Shown: positions 16,079 to 25,141 of the stretch, piece by piece
Numbering within the stretch: position 1 is the stretch's first letter
How the letters are laid out: each line of letters opens with the position of its first letter
Source of the DNA: DASRAP01 sp035277145
GTDB lineage: Bacteria > Gemmatimonadota > Gemmatimonadetes > Gemmatimonadales > Gemmatimonadaceae
Length of the DNA: 64,000 nt
NCBI GenBank assembly: GCA_035277145.1
Contig: DATELA010000092.1
Coordinates: 1-64,000, forward strand
Reading direction: 5' to 3'
The notes under the pieces: model-generated
Told to the model about the DNA's origin: nothing
The model's database searches: none
Seen by the model: only the letters and a program-made list of their open reading frames with translations
Made by a program: the position numbers and the translations under genes

Positions 16079-18129
16079 GGAGCGCTCCGTTCAGACGGTG
16101 CTACAGTGGTATGGCCCGCGATTCCGCGCCAGCCCCGCGTGGCCAACAGTGTTTCTACGAGCAACACCAGGACGACGATGGCGAGCACGGCCCGCCACAA
16201 CCCCTGGTTGCCTTCAAGTTCTCGTGGTGCGGCCCGCGCGTGGTCGGCGTCGACTGCCTGGTCCGACAATCGAACGCCCAGCAACAACTCGCGTGGGTCT
16301 ACAGGAGTGAGATCGGATTCCCCCGGCGGCGGGTTTACCGCAACAATCGCCGCCGGATCTCCAGTCACACGCCCGTCATACAGTGAATACACCCCCGCCT
16401 CCTTCAAAGCCACCGCCGTTCCGGCGCTGTCGGCCAGCGGGCGCACGATTTCTCCCGATGGCGTCGAGACGACCGGTTCCCGCGCGATGGCCTGCGGGTT
16501 CCAGCTCTCTCCTGTTAGACGCCATAGAGGGGCGGATTCGTGACCGGAGGTGTGCAGGACCAGCCGGCGCAGCAGGGGGAGGTAGGTCGGCTGCAGCGGA
16601 AGGTCGCCGGCACCTGCATGCAACGGTGCGCCGATCATGACAATGCGGCCGGCGCCTTCGCGCCGTTCGACGACAGCCGGCTGGCCGTCGTCGAACCGCG
16701 CGATGACGTCGGCCCCCGCGCCCGGCTCGAGCCGCGGATAGCGCAGGAAGCGCGCGAGGCCGAGCGACGAATTCGCGTCGCGGAACGGCGTGAAGAGCGG
16801 GTGCTCCCGGCTGAACTCGCCGAACGTGCCGCCTCGGTCCGAGAGCCGGTCGGTCATGCCGGTAATCGTCGCCGGGACGAGCGGAGACACCGCGGGACGA
16901 GCCGCCATGCGCGATCCTGCCGCGACCACAAGTCCGCCGCCGCCGCGTACCCAGGTTTCGACGGCAGCACCGGTGGGCCGCGCGTCCCAGTACACGACGA
17001 GCGCCGCGTCGCGCAGCGAGCGGGCGTCGAGCGTGCCCGGCCGACGCCGCTCGATGCGCACCGTCGGCGCTTTCCCAATGGCCAGCGCGCGTTCGAAGTA
17101 CACCGTTTCGTCGCCGCTCGCGTCATCGGGAACCACAAGCAGCACGCGGAGTTCGTCCTCGTCGGGCAGGGTAAAGCGAAACACGTCGTCGAACGCGAGC
17201 GCGTCTTTCTCGAGCGAAATCGTTCCGCTGACGCGGCCGGACGGCAGTGGCACTGCGTCGAACGCGATCGTGAAATCGCCCGACGCCGGGAGCGTCACGT
17301 CGCGCGAACCACTCGGACGCCCATTGAGTGCGAGCGTGGCGCGCACTCGGCGCGTGCCAGGTAATTCGCGCGTGACCACACGCGCTTGCACGGCAACGGT
17401 GACGCGCTGGCCCGCGATCCGGCGAACGTCGACCGCGGCGATGGCGGAATTCGCGCGACGCTTGGGACTCACGGGAACTGCGGCGATGGTCATTCCCGTC
17501 GGCAAATCGAGTCCTGCGAGTCCGCTCACTCCGCTGCGCTGCACATCGGTCACGACATAGACCTCGTGCGTCGCGTCGGGAGCCGCAGATAACAATTGCC
17601 GTGCTGCACGCAACGCGGCCGCGTAACGCGTACCACGGTCGCCCGGTTTTGCGGCGGCGATCGCCGCACGAACAAGACCCAAATCCGACGTGAACGACTG
17701 CGCGATCTCGGCCTCTTCATCAAACAGCACCAGCGCAACGCGATCGGTCTGCTGGATGCCCGCGAGCTTTGCGCGCGCGGAATCCTGCGCCGCCGCCCAC
17801 ACGTCCGTGTGCCCCATGCTTCCCGATCGGTCGAGCAAGACCACAATCGCGCGCGGCCGGTGCGCCATCGCGGCTTCGACATCGCGCGAGTAATACGGGC
17901 GACCGAACGCGAGCACGAGCAGCGTGAGCGCCGCAAGCCGCAACAACAACAACGGAATGTCGACGAGCCGCCGCCGCGACGCGGTGCGAATCGGCAACTT
18001 CTCGAGGAACATCAGCGACGGGAAACGGAACGGCTTGTCTTTGTCGCTGTGCCGCAGGTGCAGCCAAATGGGGACGGCGAGCGCGGCGAGCGCTGCAAGA
18101 AACGCGGGGAAGAGCAGGCCGAAACTCAT
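16075..18129 (-). CDS. BatA-like membrane protein with VWA domain
   Basis: 684 residues. The N-terminus has the BatA-type double membrane segment (FPAFLAALAALAVPIWLHL and LLLLRLAALTLLVLAFGRPYY) with the conserved RFPSLMFLEKL between. A von Willebrand A domain follows with the metal site DRSGS at about 100-104. The middle resembles the beta-sandwich plus GATase-like part of this family, and a C-terminal helix (AVLAIVVLVLLVETLL) anchors it. It overlaps both neighbours by ATGA. VWA proteins beside MoxR are thought to be substrates or adaptors of the MoxR chaperone. Confidence 0.8.
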   Translation of the reverse strand: MSFGLLFPAFLAALAALAVPIWLHLRHSDKDKPFRFPSLMFLEKLPIRTASRRRLVDIPLLLLRLAALTLLVLAFGRPYYSRDVEAAMAHRPRAIVVLLDRSGSMGHTDVWAAAQDSARAKLAGIQQTDRVALVLFDEEAEIAQSFTSDLGLVRAAIAAAKPGDRGTRYAAALRAARQLLSAAPDATHEVYVVTDVQRSGVSGLAGLDLPTGMTIAAVPVSPKRRANSAIAAVDVRRIAGQRVTVAVQARVVTRELPGTRRVRATLALNGRPSGSRDVTLPASGDFTIAFDAVPLPSGRVSGTISLEKDALAFDDVFRFTLPDEDELRVLLVVPDDASGDETVYFERALAIGKAPTVRIERRRPGTLDARSLRDAALVVYWDARPTGAAVETWVRGGGGLVVAAGSRMAARPAVSPLVPATITGMTDRLSDRGGTFGEFSREHPLFTPFRDANSSLGLARFLRYPRLEPGAGADVIARFDDGQPAVVERREGAGRIVMIGAPLHAGAGDLPLQPTYLPLLRRLVLHTSGHESAPLWRLTGESWNPQAIAREPVVSTPSGEIVRPLADSAGTAVALKEAGVYSLYDGRVTGDPAAIVAVNPPPGESDLTPVDPRELLLGVRLSDQAVDADHARAAPRELEGNQGLWRAVLAIVVLVLLVETLLATRGWRGIAGHTTVAPSERSAP

Positions 18130-19028
18130 CGGACGCGTCCGCGCGCGAGGCGCAAGTCGAGGTACGTGTACAGCGCGTGATCGAGCGGGCGCGAGGTGTC
18201 GACGTCCACGTAATCCGCGCCTGCCGCGGTCATGCGTTCGGCGAGCGTGCGCCGATGCGTTTCCATGAGCGTGCGGTACTTGGTGCGCAGGTCTTCAGGA
18301 CGCAACGGAATGCGCACGCCGCTCTCCGCATCTTCGAATGTCGACGCGGCACGACCCGGCAACTCACGCTCGGCGGGATCGATCAGGTGAAACAGAATCA
18401 CGTCGTGCTTGCGCGCGCGGAACACATCGACGGCTTGCCCGATGACATTCGGATCTTCGTAGCAATCAGTGACCAATACGATGATGCCGGCGCGCGGTGT
18501 GAGGTGCGCGATGCTCTTGAGCGAGGAGTCGAGCTGGCCGACGCCCGTCGCGCGCGCACGGCCGAGCGTGTGCAACATCAGTTGCAGATGACGGCTCGAA
18601 GGCGGAATGACTTCCGCGATTCCGTCGGTGAACGTCATGAGTCCCACGCGATCGCCTTGGTGTTGCGACAACCACGCAAGGCACGCGATGAGAAACCGTC
18701 CGTAATCGAACTTCGTGACCGGGCCCGTTTTGAAATCCATCGATCCCGACGCGTCGAGCGCGAACACCACGGCGGAATTCGTGTCGGCTTCGTACTCTTT
18801 GAGATAAAACTTGTCGGTGCGTGCGAACGCCTTCCAATCGATGAAGCGCAGATCGTCGCCCGGCTGATACTGGCGGTGCTGCGCGAAGTCCGTACTGAAT
18901 CCTTTGCGCGGCGATCGGTGCAGGCCGTGCATGAATCCCTCGACGACCGTGCGCGCGAGCAGCGCGAGATCGCCGATTCGACCCAGCACCGCCGGGTCGA
19001 GAAAGTTGACTGGAGCCGTGGATGTCAC
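18126..19028 (-). CDS. DUF58 domain protein
   Basis: 300 residues from GTG 19028. The defining motif RQYQPGDDLRFIDWKAFART is seen at about residues 48-67, followed by a VWA-like fold with the DASGSMDF metal site near 93. DUF58 proteins are almost always next to MoxR ATPases and are needed for envelope-related functions in a few studied cases. The frame is open upstream to 19277, but that extension would overlap moxR by more than 200 nt and has no family similarity. It overlaps the BatA-like gene by 4 nt. Confidence 0.85.
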   Translation of the reverse strand: MTSTAPVNFLDPAVLGRIGDLALLARTVVEGFMHGLHRSPRKGFSTDFAQHRQYQPGDDLRFIDWKAFARTDKFYLKEYEADTNSAVVFALDASGSMDFKTGPVTKFDYGRFLIACLAWLSQHQGDRVGLMTFTDGIAEVIPPSSRHLQLMLHTLGRARATGVGQLDSSLKSIAHLTPRAGIIVLVTDCYEDPNVIGQAVDVFRARKHDVILFHLIDPAERELPGRAASTFEDAESGVRIPLRPEDLRTKYRTLMETHRRTLAERMTAAGADYVDVDTSRPLDHALYTYLDLRLARGRVR

Positions 19029-19039
19029 GCGAGCGTCGA

Positions 19040-20077
19040 CTACATCGCGGACGTTGGGACCGGCACAGCGGCGAGCAACTTCTCGATGAGAACGTCGGTG
19101 GTCACCTTCTCTGATTGTGCCTGGAAATTCATCAGGATGCGGTGGCGCAGCACGGGTCTCGCGAGCGCACGAATGTCGTCGAAGCTCACGTGCGTGCGGC
19201 CCTGCAACAGCGCGCGCGCTTTCGCGCCGAGAATCAACGACTGCGCGGCGCGTACGCTGGCGCCGTACGACACCCACTGCCGTACGAAATCCGGCGACTC
19301 GGGAACGGGCGGCCGTGTGTGGCGAATGAACTTCACCGCATAACGCGTGACCGCGTCTGCCACCGGCACTTTGCGCACGACGCGCTGGAACGCGAGGATC
19401 TCTTCGCGCGAAACGACTGGTTGCACGGTATCGAGCTGAATCGCTGTGGTCTGCTTGACGATGTTCACTTCATCGTCTTCCGGTGAATAGTCGAGCACAA
19501 TCTCGAGCATGAAGCGGTCGAGCTGTGCTTCCGGCAACGGGTACGTGCCTTCGAGTTCGATCGGGTTTTGCGTCGCGAACACGAAGAACGGCGGCTCGAG
19601 CGTATACGTGCGTCCTTGCACCGTCACGCGACGCTCCTGCATGGCTTCGAGCAATGCGGCCTGCGTTTTCGGCGGCGTACGATTGATTTCGTCAGCGAGC
19701 AGCACGTTCGCGAAGATCGGTCCCGCAAGGAACGTGAGCTTGCGCTTGCCCGTGTCGGGATCGTCCTGAATGACGTCGGTGCCTGTCACGTCGGACGGCA
19801 TCAAGTCAGGCGTGAACTGAATGCGCGAGAACTTGAGGCTCAACGCGCGCGACATTGTGTGGATGAGCAGCGTCTTCGCGAGGCCCGGGACGCCGATGAG
19901 CAAACAATTGCCACCCGCGAAAAGCCCGATGAGCGATTGCTCGATCACGTTCTCCTGACCGACGATGATCTTGCGGATTTCGCCTTTGATTCGGCCGGCC
20001 GCCTCATGCAAGCGGTCGGCCAATTGCGCGTCGTCGAGGCGATCGAGTTCGGTGGACGGTGAAGCGGTGGCGGTCAT
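19040..20077 (-). CDS. MoxR family AAA+ ATPase
   Basis: 345-residue chaperone-like ATPase. Walker A is GVPGLAKT at about 64-71, Walker B is LLADEINRTPPKTQAALLEAM, and sensor 1 is FATQNPIELEGTYPLPEAQLDRF, all diagnostic of MoxR. MoxR ATPases remodel or mature partner proteins, often by inserting metals. Here DUF58 and two VWA proteins are in the same transcript and are the obvious partners. Confidence 0.93.
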   Translation of the reverse strand: MTATASPSTELDRLDDAQLADRLHEAAGRIKGEIRKIIVGQENVIEQSLIGLFAGGNCLLIGVPGLAKTLLIHTMSRALSLKFSRIQFTPDLMPSDVTGTDVIQDDPDTGKRKLTFLAGPIFANVLLADEINRTPPKTQAALLEAMQERRVTVQGRTYTLEPPFFVFATQNPIELEGTYPLPEAQLDRFMLEIVLDYSPEDDEVNIVKQTTAIQLDTVQPVVSREEILAFQRVVRKVPVADAVTRYAVKFIRHTRPPVPESPDFVRQWVSYGASVRAAQSLILGAKARALLQGRTHVSFDDIRALARPVLRHRILMNFQAQSEKVTTDVLIEKLLAAVPVPTSAM

Positions 20078-20103
20078 CTAGGGGTGAGGGAACCCCGGCT
20101 CGT

Positions 20104-20895
20104 TCATCGTGACATCGCGTAGATCAGGTAATTCAATCCCAGCTTATACGCTTCATTCGACGTGTTCACTGCGTAGTAGCCCCAGTCTGAAAACTCCCAG
20201 AGTTCGCCGAGATCGTTGTTGTAGTTCACCACGGCGAGCATCCGCTTTGCGGGATCGTTGTTCTCGAAGATCCCGAAGAACGATGATTTCACGCAGTAGT
20301 ACGGGTGCACGTACTCGAGCGACTTCACGCGATAGAACGAATCGAACACCGGATGATCCGGTTTCAATTCGATCAACTGCATTTTGGGAATCACGCGCGA
20401 CATCTGCTCCTGCAGGTTGTAGATGTCGTTGTTCGCGAAGTCGTCGAAGATCAGAAAGCCGCCCTTCTGCAAATACTTCCGAAGCGCGGTCACCTCTTCG
20501 TCTGACGGATACCAGCGCCCCGGTTCCGACATGTACGCAATCGGATACTTGAAGAGCTGCGGGTCGGTGAGCGCGACGATCACACTGCCGTCGAGCCGCA
20601 CGCGCACCGACGACAACGAACTCACGAGCTTCGAGAAATGCTGCTCGGCGTTTGGATAATCGTGGTGCCACGGCGCTTCACCACGGCCGCGAAAGCCGCC
20701 GCCGAGTCCCGAGTTGTAGTAGATGCGCGCGAACGTGTAGCGCCCGTCGTACTTCGCGGTCGGATACACCGATTGCGGATCGCGTGCACCAGCCGGCCCG
20801 CAGTCGCGCTGCGCGTGCGCCGAAAGCGCACACGCGCCCGCGAGCAAGCTCGCGAACGTTGCGTGGCGTGACATGCGGCGGAATGCGGTGTGCAT
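20104..20895 (-). CDS. DUF4159 domain exported protein (copy 2)
   Basis: 263 residues with an N-terminal signal peptide ending in SAHAQ; translation may start at ATG 20895 or at the internal ATG seven codons later. The body carries the DUF4159 pattern: YTFARIYYNSG, LSEPGRWY-type segment MSEPGRWYPSDEEV, and LRKYLQKGGFLIFDDF, resembling a class I GATase-like fold. It is a paralogue of the next gene upstream and ends with the same LGLNYLIYAMSR-type tail. The activity is unknown. The two copies are 3 nt apart. Confidence 0.8.
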   Translation of the reverse strand: MHTAFRRMSRHATFASLLAGACALSAHAQRDCGPAGARDPQSVYPTAKYDGRYTFARIYYNSGLGGGFRGRGEAPWHHDYPNAEQHFSKLVSSLSSVRVRLDGSVIVALTDPQLFKYPIAYMSEPGRWYPSDEEVTALRKYLQKGGFLIFDDFANNDIYNLQEQMSRVIPKMQLIELKPDHPVFDSFYRVKSLEYVHPYYCVKSSFFGIFENNDPAKRMLAVVNYNNDLGELWEFSDWGYYAVNTSNEAYKLGLNYLIYAMSR

Positions 20896-20898
20896 CGA

Positions 20899-21678
20899 TC
20901 AGCGGCTCATGCGGTAAATCAGGTAATTGATGCCCAGCTTGTACGCCTCGTTCGACTGATCGATGCCGTACAGTCCCGTGTCCGACCATTCCCAGTAATC
21001 GCCAATGTCGTTGTTGTGATTGGCAATGGCCAGGAGCCGTTTGTTCGGGTCGTTGTCTTCGAATACCCCGTAGAACGTGGACGGCGTGCCTTCCTGGGGA
21101 TGCGTCATCTCGATCGACTTCACTCTGTAGAACGCATCAAACACCGGATGCGTTTGCTCGAGCTTGATGAATCGCACGTTCGGAAAGACGCGGTTCATTT
21201 GCTCGGCGAGGTTGTAAATGTGCGCGCCTTCGAAGTCGTCGAAGATGATGAAGCCGCCTTTCTGCAGATACTTGCGCAGCCCGACAACCTCTTCCTCGTT
21301 CGGATACCAGAAGCCCGGCTCCGACAAATACGCTATCGGATGCTTGAACAACTCGGGATCATCGAGCGTGAGGATGTGGCTCTCGTCCGTTCGCACGCGC
21401 ATCGATGTCAGCTCGGTGAGGAGGCGCGTGAAATGGCACTCTGCGGTCGGATAGTCGTGGAACCAGCCGTCGCTCATGCCGCGCCCGCGACCGAACGAAG
21501 TGCGACCGCCGAGCTGCGCTCCGTACCGAATGCGCACGAACGTTATGCGCCCGTCGTACGCCGGCCGAGTGTATGGTGTGAATCCCGGGCACACGGCACG
21601 CCGCTGCTGCGCGCCGGCTGTCGTCGCCGGCGCTGAACTCATGATCGCGAGAACCATGACGGCGTGCGCGGCTCTCAC
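20899..21678 (-). CDS. DUF4159 domain exported protein (copy 1)
   Basis: 259 residues, signal peptide ending TTAGAQ, then the same domain as the neighbouring copy: ITFVRIRYGAQ, LSEPGFWYPNEEEV, LRKYLQKGGFIIFDDF and the C-terminal LGINYLIYRMSR. Conserved order and spacing of these blocks show a tandem duplication. The start overlaps the stop of the metallopeptidase gene by 4 nt. Both copies are predicted to be periplasmic, in the same compartment as the large parts of the VWA and DUF4175 proteins. Confidence 0.8.
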   Translation of the reverse strand: MRAAHAVMVLAIMSSAPATTAGAQQRRAVCPGFTPYTRPAYDGRITFVRIRYGAQLGGRTSFGRGRGMSDGWFHDYPTAECHFTRLLTELTSMRVRTDESHILTLDDPELFKHPIAYLSEPGFWYPNEEEVVGLRKYLQKGGFIIFDDFEGAHIYNLAEQMNRVFPNVRFIKLEQTHPVFDAFYRVKSIEMTHPQEGTPSTFYGVFEDNDPNKRLLAIANHNNDIGDYWEWSDTGLYGIDQSNEAYKLGINYLIYRMSR

Positions 21679-24206
21679 CGCGGCGCACTGCGCGGCGCGC
21701 GGCCACGCAGCTCGAGCAGCAGCGTTTGCGCCTTTTCGAAACTCGGCGCGCGTTCGATGATCGCGAGTACTTCCCGGCGTGCGGCGGCGACGTCGCCACT
21801 CGCTGCGAGCGCGCGTGCCAGCTGATAACGCGCTTCGAGGAGATCTGCCGGTCCCATTGCAATGATCGCGCGGCGCTCGCGCACGGCACGCGTGTGATCC
21901 CCGGCGCGCGTGGCGGCGTCAGCGAGGCGCGCGTGCGTTGCCGGATCATTTGGCGCAATCCACAGCATGCGCTCGAGCGCCGCCGCGGCTCCGGCAAAAT
22001 CGCCGAGCCGCTCGCGAAGTTGCGCTTCAAAGTCGTTTGCTTCGAGCGCCGTCTCGTTACGCGTGGTTATGCGCATCGCCTGATCGATCGCGCCGCGAAG
22101 ATTCCCGCGGTCCGCCTCGATCTGCGCGATGTACCACGCGGGACCGTCGGCGCCACCGTAATCCGGAAACATTTCCTGTGCGCGCAACAGCGCGGCGCGC
22201 GCCGAATCGAGGCGTCCCGTCTGCAACAACGCTCGCGCGCTCAGCACTTCAAGGATGAACTTGCCCGATGGCTCACCGCGACCGTCGCCCGGTTCGATGA
22301 CCGCGAGCGGTGATGCGTAGCGCTTCCTGAACCAGTCGTCGAATCGCTTGTCGAACGCATCCATCGACTCGCCGTAGACGCGGCGAACAACATTCGGCGT
22401 GTCAAAGCCGTCGCGATAGCCGATGAGCATGGCCGCGAATGCACTTGCGCCGCGGTCTGCGTAAATCATTTCACAAACGAGCGACGCAGTGATGTAACTG
22501 AAGCCCAATTCCTGGGGGTACCGCGGACGCACGAAGCCATCGTTGAGTTCGCTGACTTTGCGAACCTGACCGCCTTTGTACGCGGCAAGAAAATCCACAG
22601 AAACGTTCGCGCCCCAACCGGCACGCGCGCGCCGTTCTTCGAACACTGACAATCCCTCGGAGAACCAGCGCGGCACGCGATGTTCCGATTTGCCGAGCGT
22701 GAACGTGTGCGCGAGTTCGTGCCACGAAGTCGACCCGTAATTGAACGTGCCCGGTTCGCGCGCTGAGGGCGCGTCCATTGCGAGCGTCGTTCCGAAACTC
22801 ACGCCGAGCGCGCCAAGACCCGCGAGTCCAACCGTGCGCACCGAGAAATCCGCGTGACGCCGGAACAACTCGATGCGGACAGGCGTTGGCGGCGTGTACG
22901 CGTATCGCTTCGACAGTGTATCGAATGCTTCCTCGAGCAGCGGACTCAGATACGTGACGATCAGTTCGGCTTCCGCTGCCGGCGCGACGAAACGGAATCG
23001 TCCGCGATCGATCGTGCGGAACTTCGCCATCTCGTCGAGCAGGTCGAGCGTGTTCTTTTGCCAGATGTTGTACGGATCGAGCGCAAAAGCCCGTTCAAGT
23101 GCGCTGCGGCCCCCGTTGATATCGCCGGTGCGCATGAGATTCGTACCAAGCACGGCGAGCGCGCGGACCGACGACGTATCGAGCGACACCGCTTGCCGCG
23201 CGAGTTGCACCGCGTCGGCGTATCTGCGGTTGCGAACCGCCGCGTCAGCGAGCTCCGCGTAGAACTCGGATGGTTGGGCGTTGAGCCGTTCCGCCGAGGC
23301 CTTTGCCGCGCGAAACGCATTGGAGTCGCCGCGAATCCACGCGCCTGCTCCGAGAATTGCCCACGCGGAAACTGATGTCGAATCGACGTTCAGCGCTTTG
23401 CGCGCGTACGTCGTCGCCGAATCGTACGACTCGGCTTCGAGATGTCCGCGCGCGAAGAACAGAAATGCGTCGGCATATGCCGGGTTCGCATTGAGGGCGC
23501 GTTGCGCAGCTTCACCGACGTTCGCGCTGTCCTGGAAGTCGAGCACGCGCGCGATTCCCAGCAGCGCACGCGCGTTGTTCGGCGCGCGACGCAGCACGGC
23601 GTTGTACGATTCGCGCGCATCGGGCGCGTTGTACTTGTCGAGGAAGAGATCGCCGATGCGTACCATCGCATCGATGTTCGAAGAATCCGCCGCGACAGCA
23701 TCATCGAATGTCGCGAGCGCGCTGCGCACCCACTTGGCGTCGGCACCGAGCAACAAATACGCACGCGCCGCCGACGTGCGGTCGTCCGACGTCCAGCGCG
23801 ACGGATCGCGCTCATATGCGGCAGCCATGTCATCGGCGCGTTTCCATGCAGAGTCGCGCGCGCCGCGACGCCACAAGAGTTCCGCAATCCCGATTTCCGC
23901 GACGCGCCGTCCCGGATTGGCCGGTACCGCAGCAGCGCGATACGCCGAATCCGCAGCGGCGAGACGTCCGCGCGCGCGATGCACGTCGCCGAGCGTCGCG
24001 AGCAAGGCGGCGCCGCCTTCGCGGGCCATCCGTTCCGCGTCGTCGTACCGGCCCGCGTCGAGCAATGCCTGCACTTGCCGACGCGGAGTTCGTCTTACCT
24101 GACTGACCCGCACATCGGGCAATGCAACCGCGCCAATTGTGCCGACGACTCCCAGCACGCCGAGCACGATGAGCGGCGCGAGGAAACGGCGGCTCGCGGT
24201 GTTCAC
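21675..24206 (-). CDS. TPR-repeat protein with MA-clan metallopeptidase domain
   Basis: 843 residues. An N-terminal membrane anchor (about 8-28) is followed by several TPR-like helical repeats to about residue 390, a peptidase_MA-like domain with SWHELAH near 496 and the third ligand glutamate in WFSEGLSVFEE about 24 residues on, then more TPR-like repeats to the end. HExxH plus a downstream E is the gluzincin arrangement, so it is probably an active zinc protease facing the periplasm. It overlaps both neighbours by 4 nt. The substrate is unknown. Confidence 0.8.
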   Translation of the reverse strand: MNTASRRFLAPLIVLGVLGVVGTIGAVALPDVRVSQVRRTPRRQVQALLDAGRYDDAERMAREGGAALLATLGDVHRARGRLAAADSAYRAAAVPANPGRRVAEIGIAELLWRRGARDSAWKRADDMAAAYERDPSRWTSDDRTSAARAYLLLGADAKWVRSALATFDDAVAADSSNIDAMVRIGDLFLDKYNAPDARESYNAVLRRAPNNARALLGIARVLDFQDSANVGEAAQRALNANPAYADAFLFFARGHLEAESYDSATTYARKALNVDSTSVSAWAILGAGAWIRGDSNAFRAAKASAERLNAQPSEFYAELADAAVRNRRYADAVQLARQAVSLDTSSVRALAVLGTNLMRTGDINGGRSALERAFALDPYNIWQKNTLDLLDEMAKFRTIDRGRFRFVAPAAEAELIVTYLSPLLEEAFDTLSKRYAYTPPTPVRIELFRRHADFSVRTVGLAGLGALGVSFGTTLAMDAPSAREPGTFNYGSTSWHELAHTFTLGKSEHRVPRWFSEGLSVFEERRARAGWGANVSVDFLAAYKGGQVRKVSELNDGFVRPRYPQELGFSYITASLVCEMIYADRGASAFAAMLIGYRDGFDTPNVVRRVYGESMDAFDKRFDDWFRKRYASPLAVIEPGDGRGEPSGKFILEVLSARALLQTGRLDSARAALLRAQEMFPDYGGADGPAWYIAQIEADRGNLRGAIDQAMRITTRNETALEANDFEAQLRERLGDFAGAAAALERMLWIAPNDPATHARLADAATRAGDHTRAVRERRAIIAMGPADLLEARYQLARALAASGDVAAARREVLAIIERAPSFEKAQTLLLELRGRAPRSAPR

Positions 24207-25141
24207 TTGCCGCCTCGTGCCGCGCGAATCAGCGCGGTTTTCTCGGCGATCGCGGTGGCGATGCGTTCGAGCTCGCGTTCGTACTCCGTCGCGTCCATCG
24301 CATCCTTGCGCGCCTTGAGCGCGTTGAGCTGGTCTTCCAAGTCGCGCCGCTCTGCGATCAACGAAATGACTCTGGGGTCCGTGCTCGGCGCTTCACCACC
24401 GAAGCCCACCATCGCCGCGAGCGTCGTATCGCTGATCGCCGCGTGTTCGGTGAGCAGCTTGTTAGCGCTTTCGTACGCTTTGGCGACTTCGCGCTTCGCG
24501 TAGTCGAATGCTTCGCGCACCGTCGTGCGGCCGTCCTTGTCCGCGTCACCTTCGCCGCTCACGAACCCTTGCACAAAGTGATTCGCGAACACCGACTCGT
24601 TTCGCTCGAGCGCGGTGCGCGTTGCGGTGACAATGATGCGATTCGTTCCCGCGAGCTCTTTCACGAAATCTCCGCTCGCACTGGACGCGTTTACGAACAC
24701 GACAGTCTGCTTCGCAAATCCAGCGACCCACGCTTTGAAATCCGCAGCAGTGGGGTCGGGGCCCGGAAAGTTCACGCGCGACTCGGAGCCTTCACCGCTC
24801 CCGTGCCCGAGCAGAAACACGAGCACCAGGTCGCCCGGAGCGGCGCGTTGCGCGAGCGCGAGAAACGCCTTTGTGAACTCTTCGCGCGTCGACTTGCCGT
24901 TGATCTGCGGATTCTTCGTTGGATCTTCCGCGAGATAGATGAGACTCGCCGGCGCGACGCTCCATTTCGTTTTTGCGGTTTCCTGCAGCGCCAGCGCTGC
25001 TTTCATGAACGCGGCGGAATACTGCGGTTCACCGCCCAGTCCCGTGGCAATGAGTACGTGCGTTTGTTGCGCCGCGATTGAGCCGTACGGCGCAAGCCAC
25101 ACGCACATCACCGCGCCGAGCGCCGCGCGCAGTCGTCTCAT
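24203..25141 (-). CDS. Exported caspase-fold (C13/C14-like) protein lacking the catalytic cysteine
   Basis: 312 residues from ATG 25141, signal peptide ending SIAAQQ. The caspase-hemoglobinase fold is suggested by THVLIATG, the histidine motif LLGHGSG, strand VVFVNASSASG, IIVTATR and the GDADKDGRTTVREAF segment typical of these families. Where a protease has cysteine, the motif reads NASSASG, and the mature protein has no cysteine at all, so cysteine protease activity is excluded. It may use serine or act as a binding scaffold. The ATG overlaps the preceding gene's stop by 4 nt, which sets the start. Confidence 0.65.
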   Translation of the reverse strand: MRRLRAALGAVMCVWLAPYGSIAAQQTHVLIATGLGGEPQYSAAFMKAALALQETAKTKWSVAPASLIYLAEDPTKNPQINGKSTREEFTKAFLALAQRAAPGDLVLVFLLGHGSGEGSESRVNFPGPDPTAADFKAWVAGFAKQTVVFVNASSASGDFVKELAGTNRIIVTATRTALERNESVFANHFVQGFVSGEGDADKDGRTTVREAFDYAKREVAKAYESANKLLTEHAAISDTTLAAMVGFGGEAPSTDPRVISLIAERRDLEDQLNALKARKDAMDATEYERELERIATAIAEKTALIRAARGGK

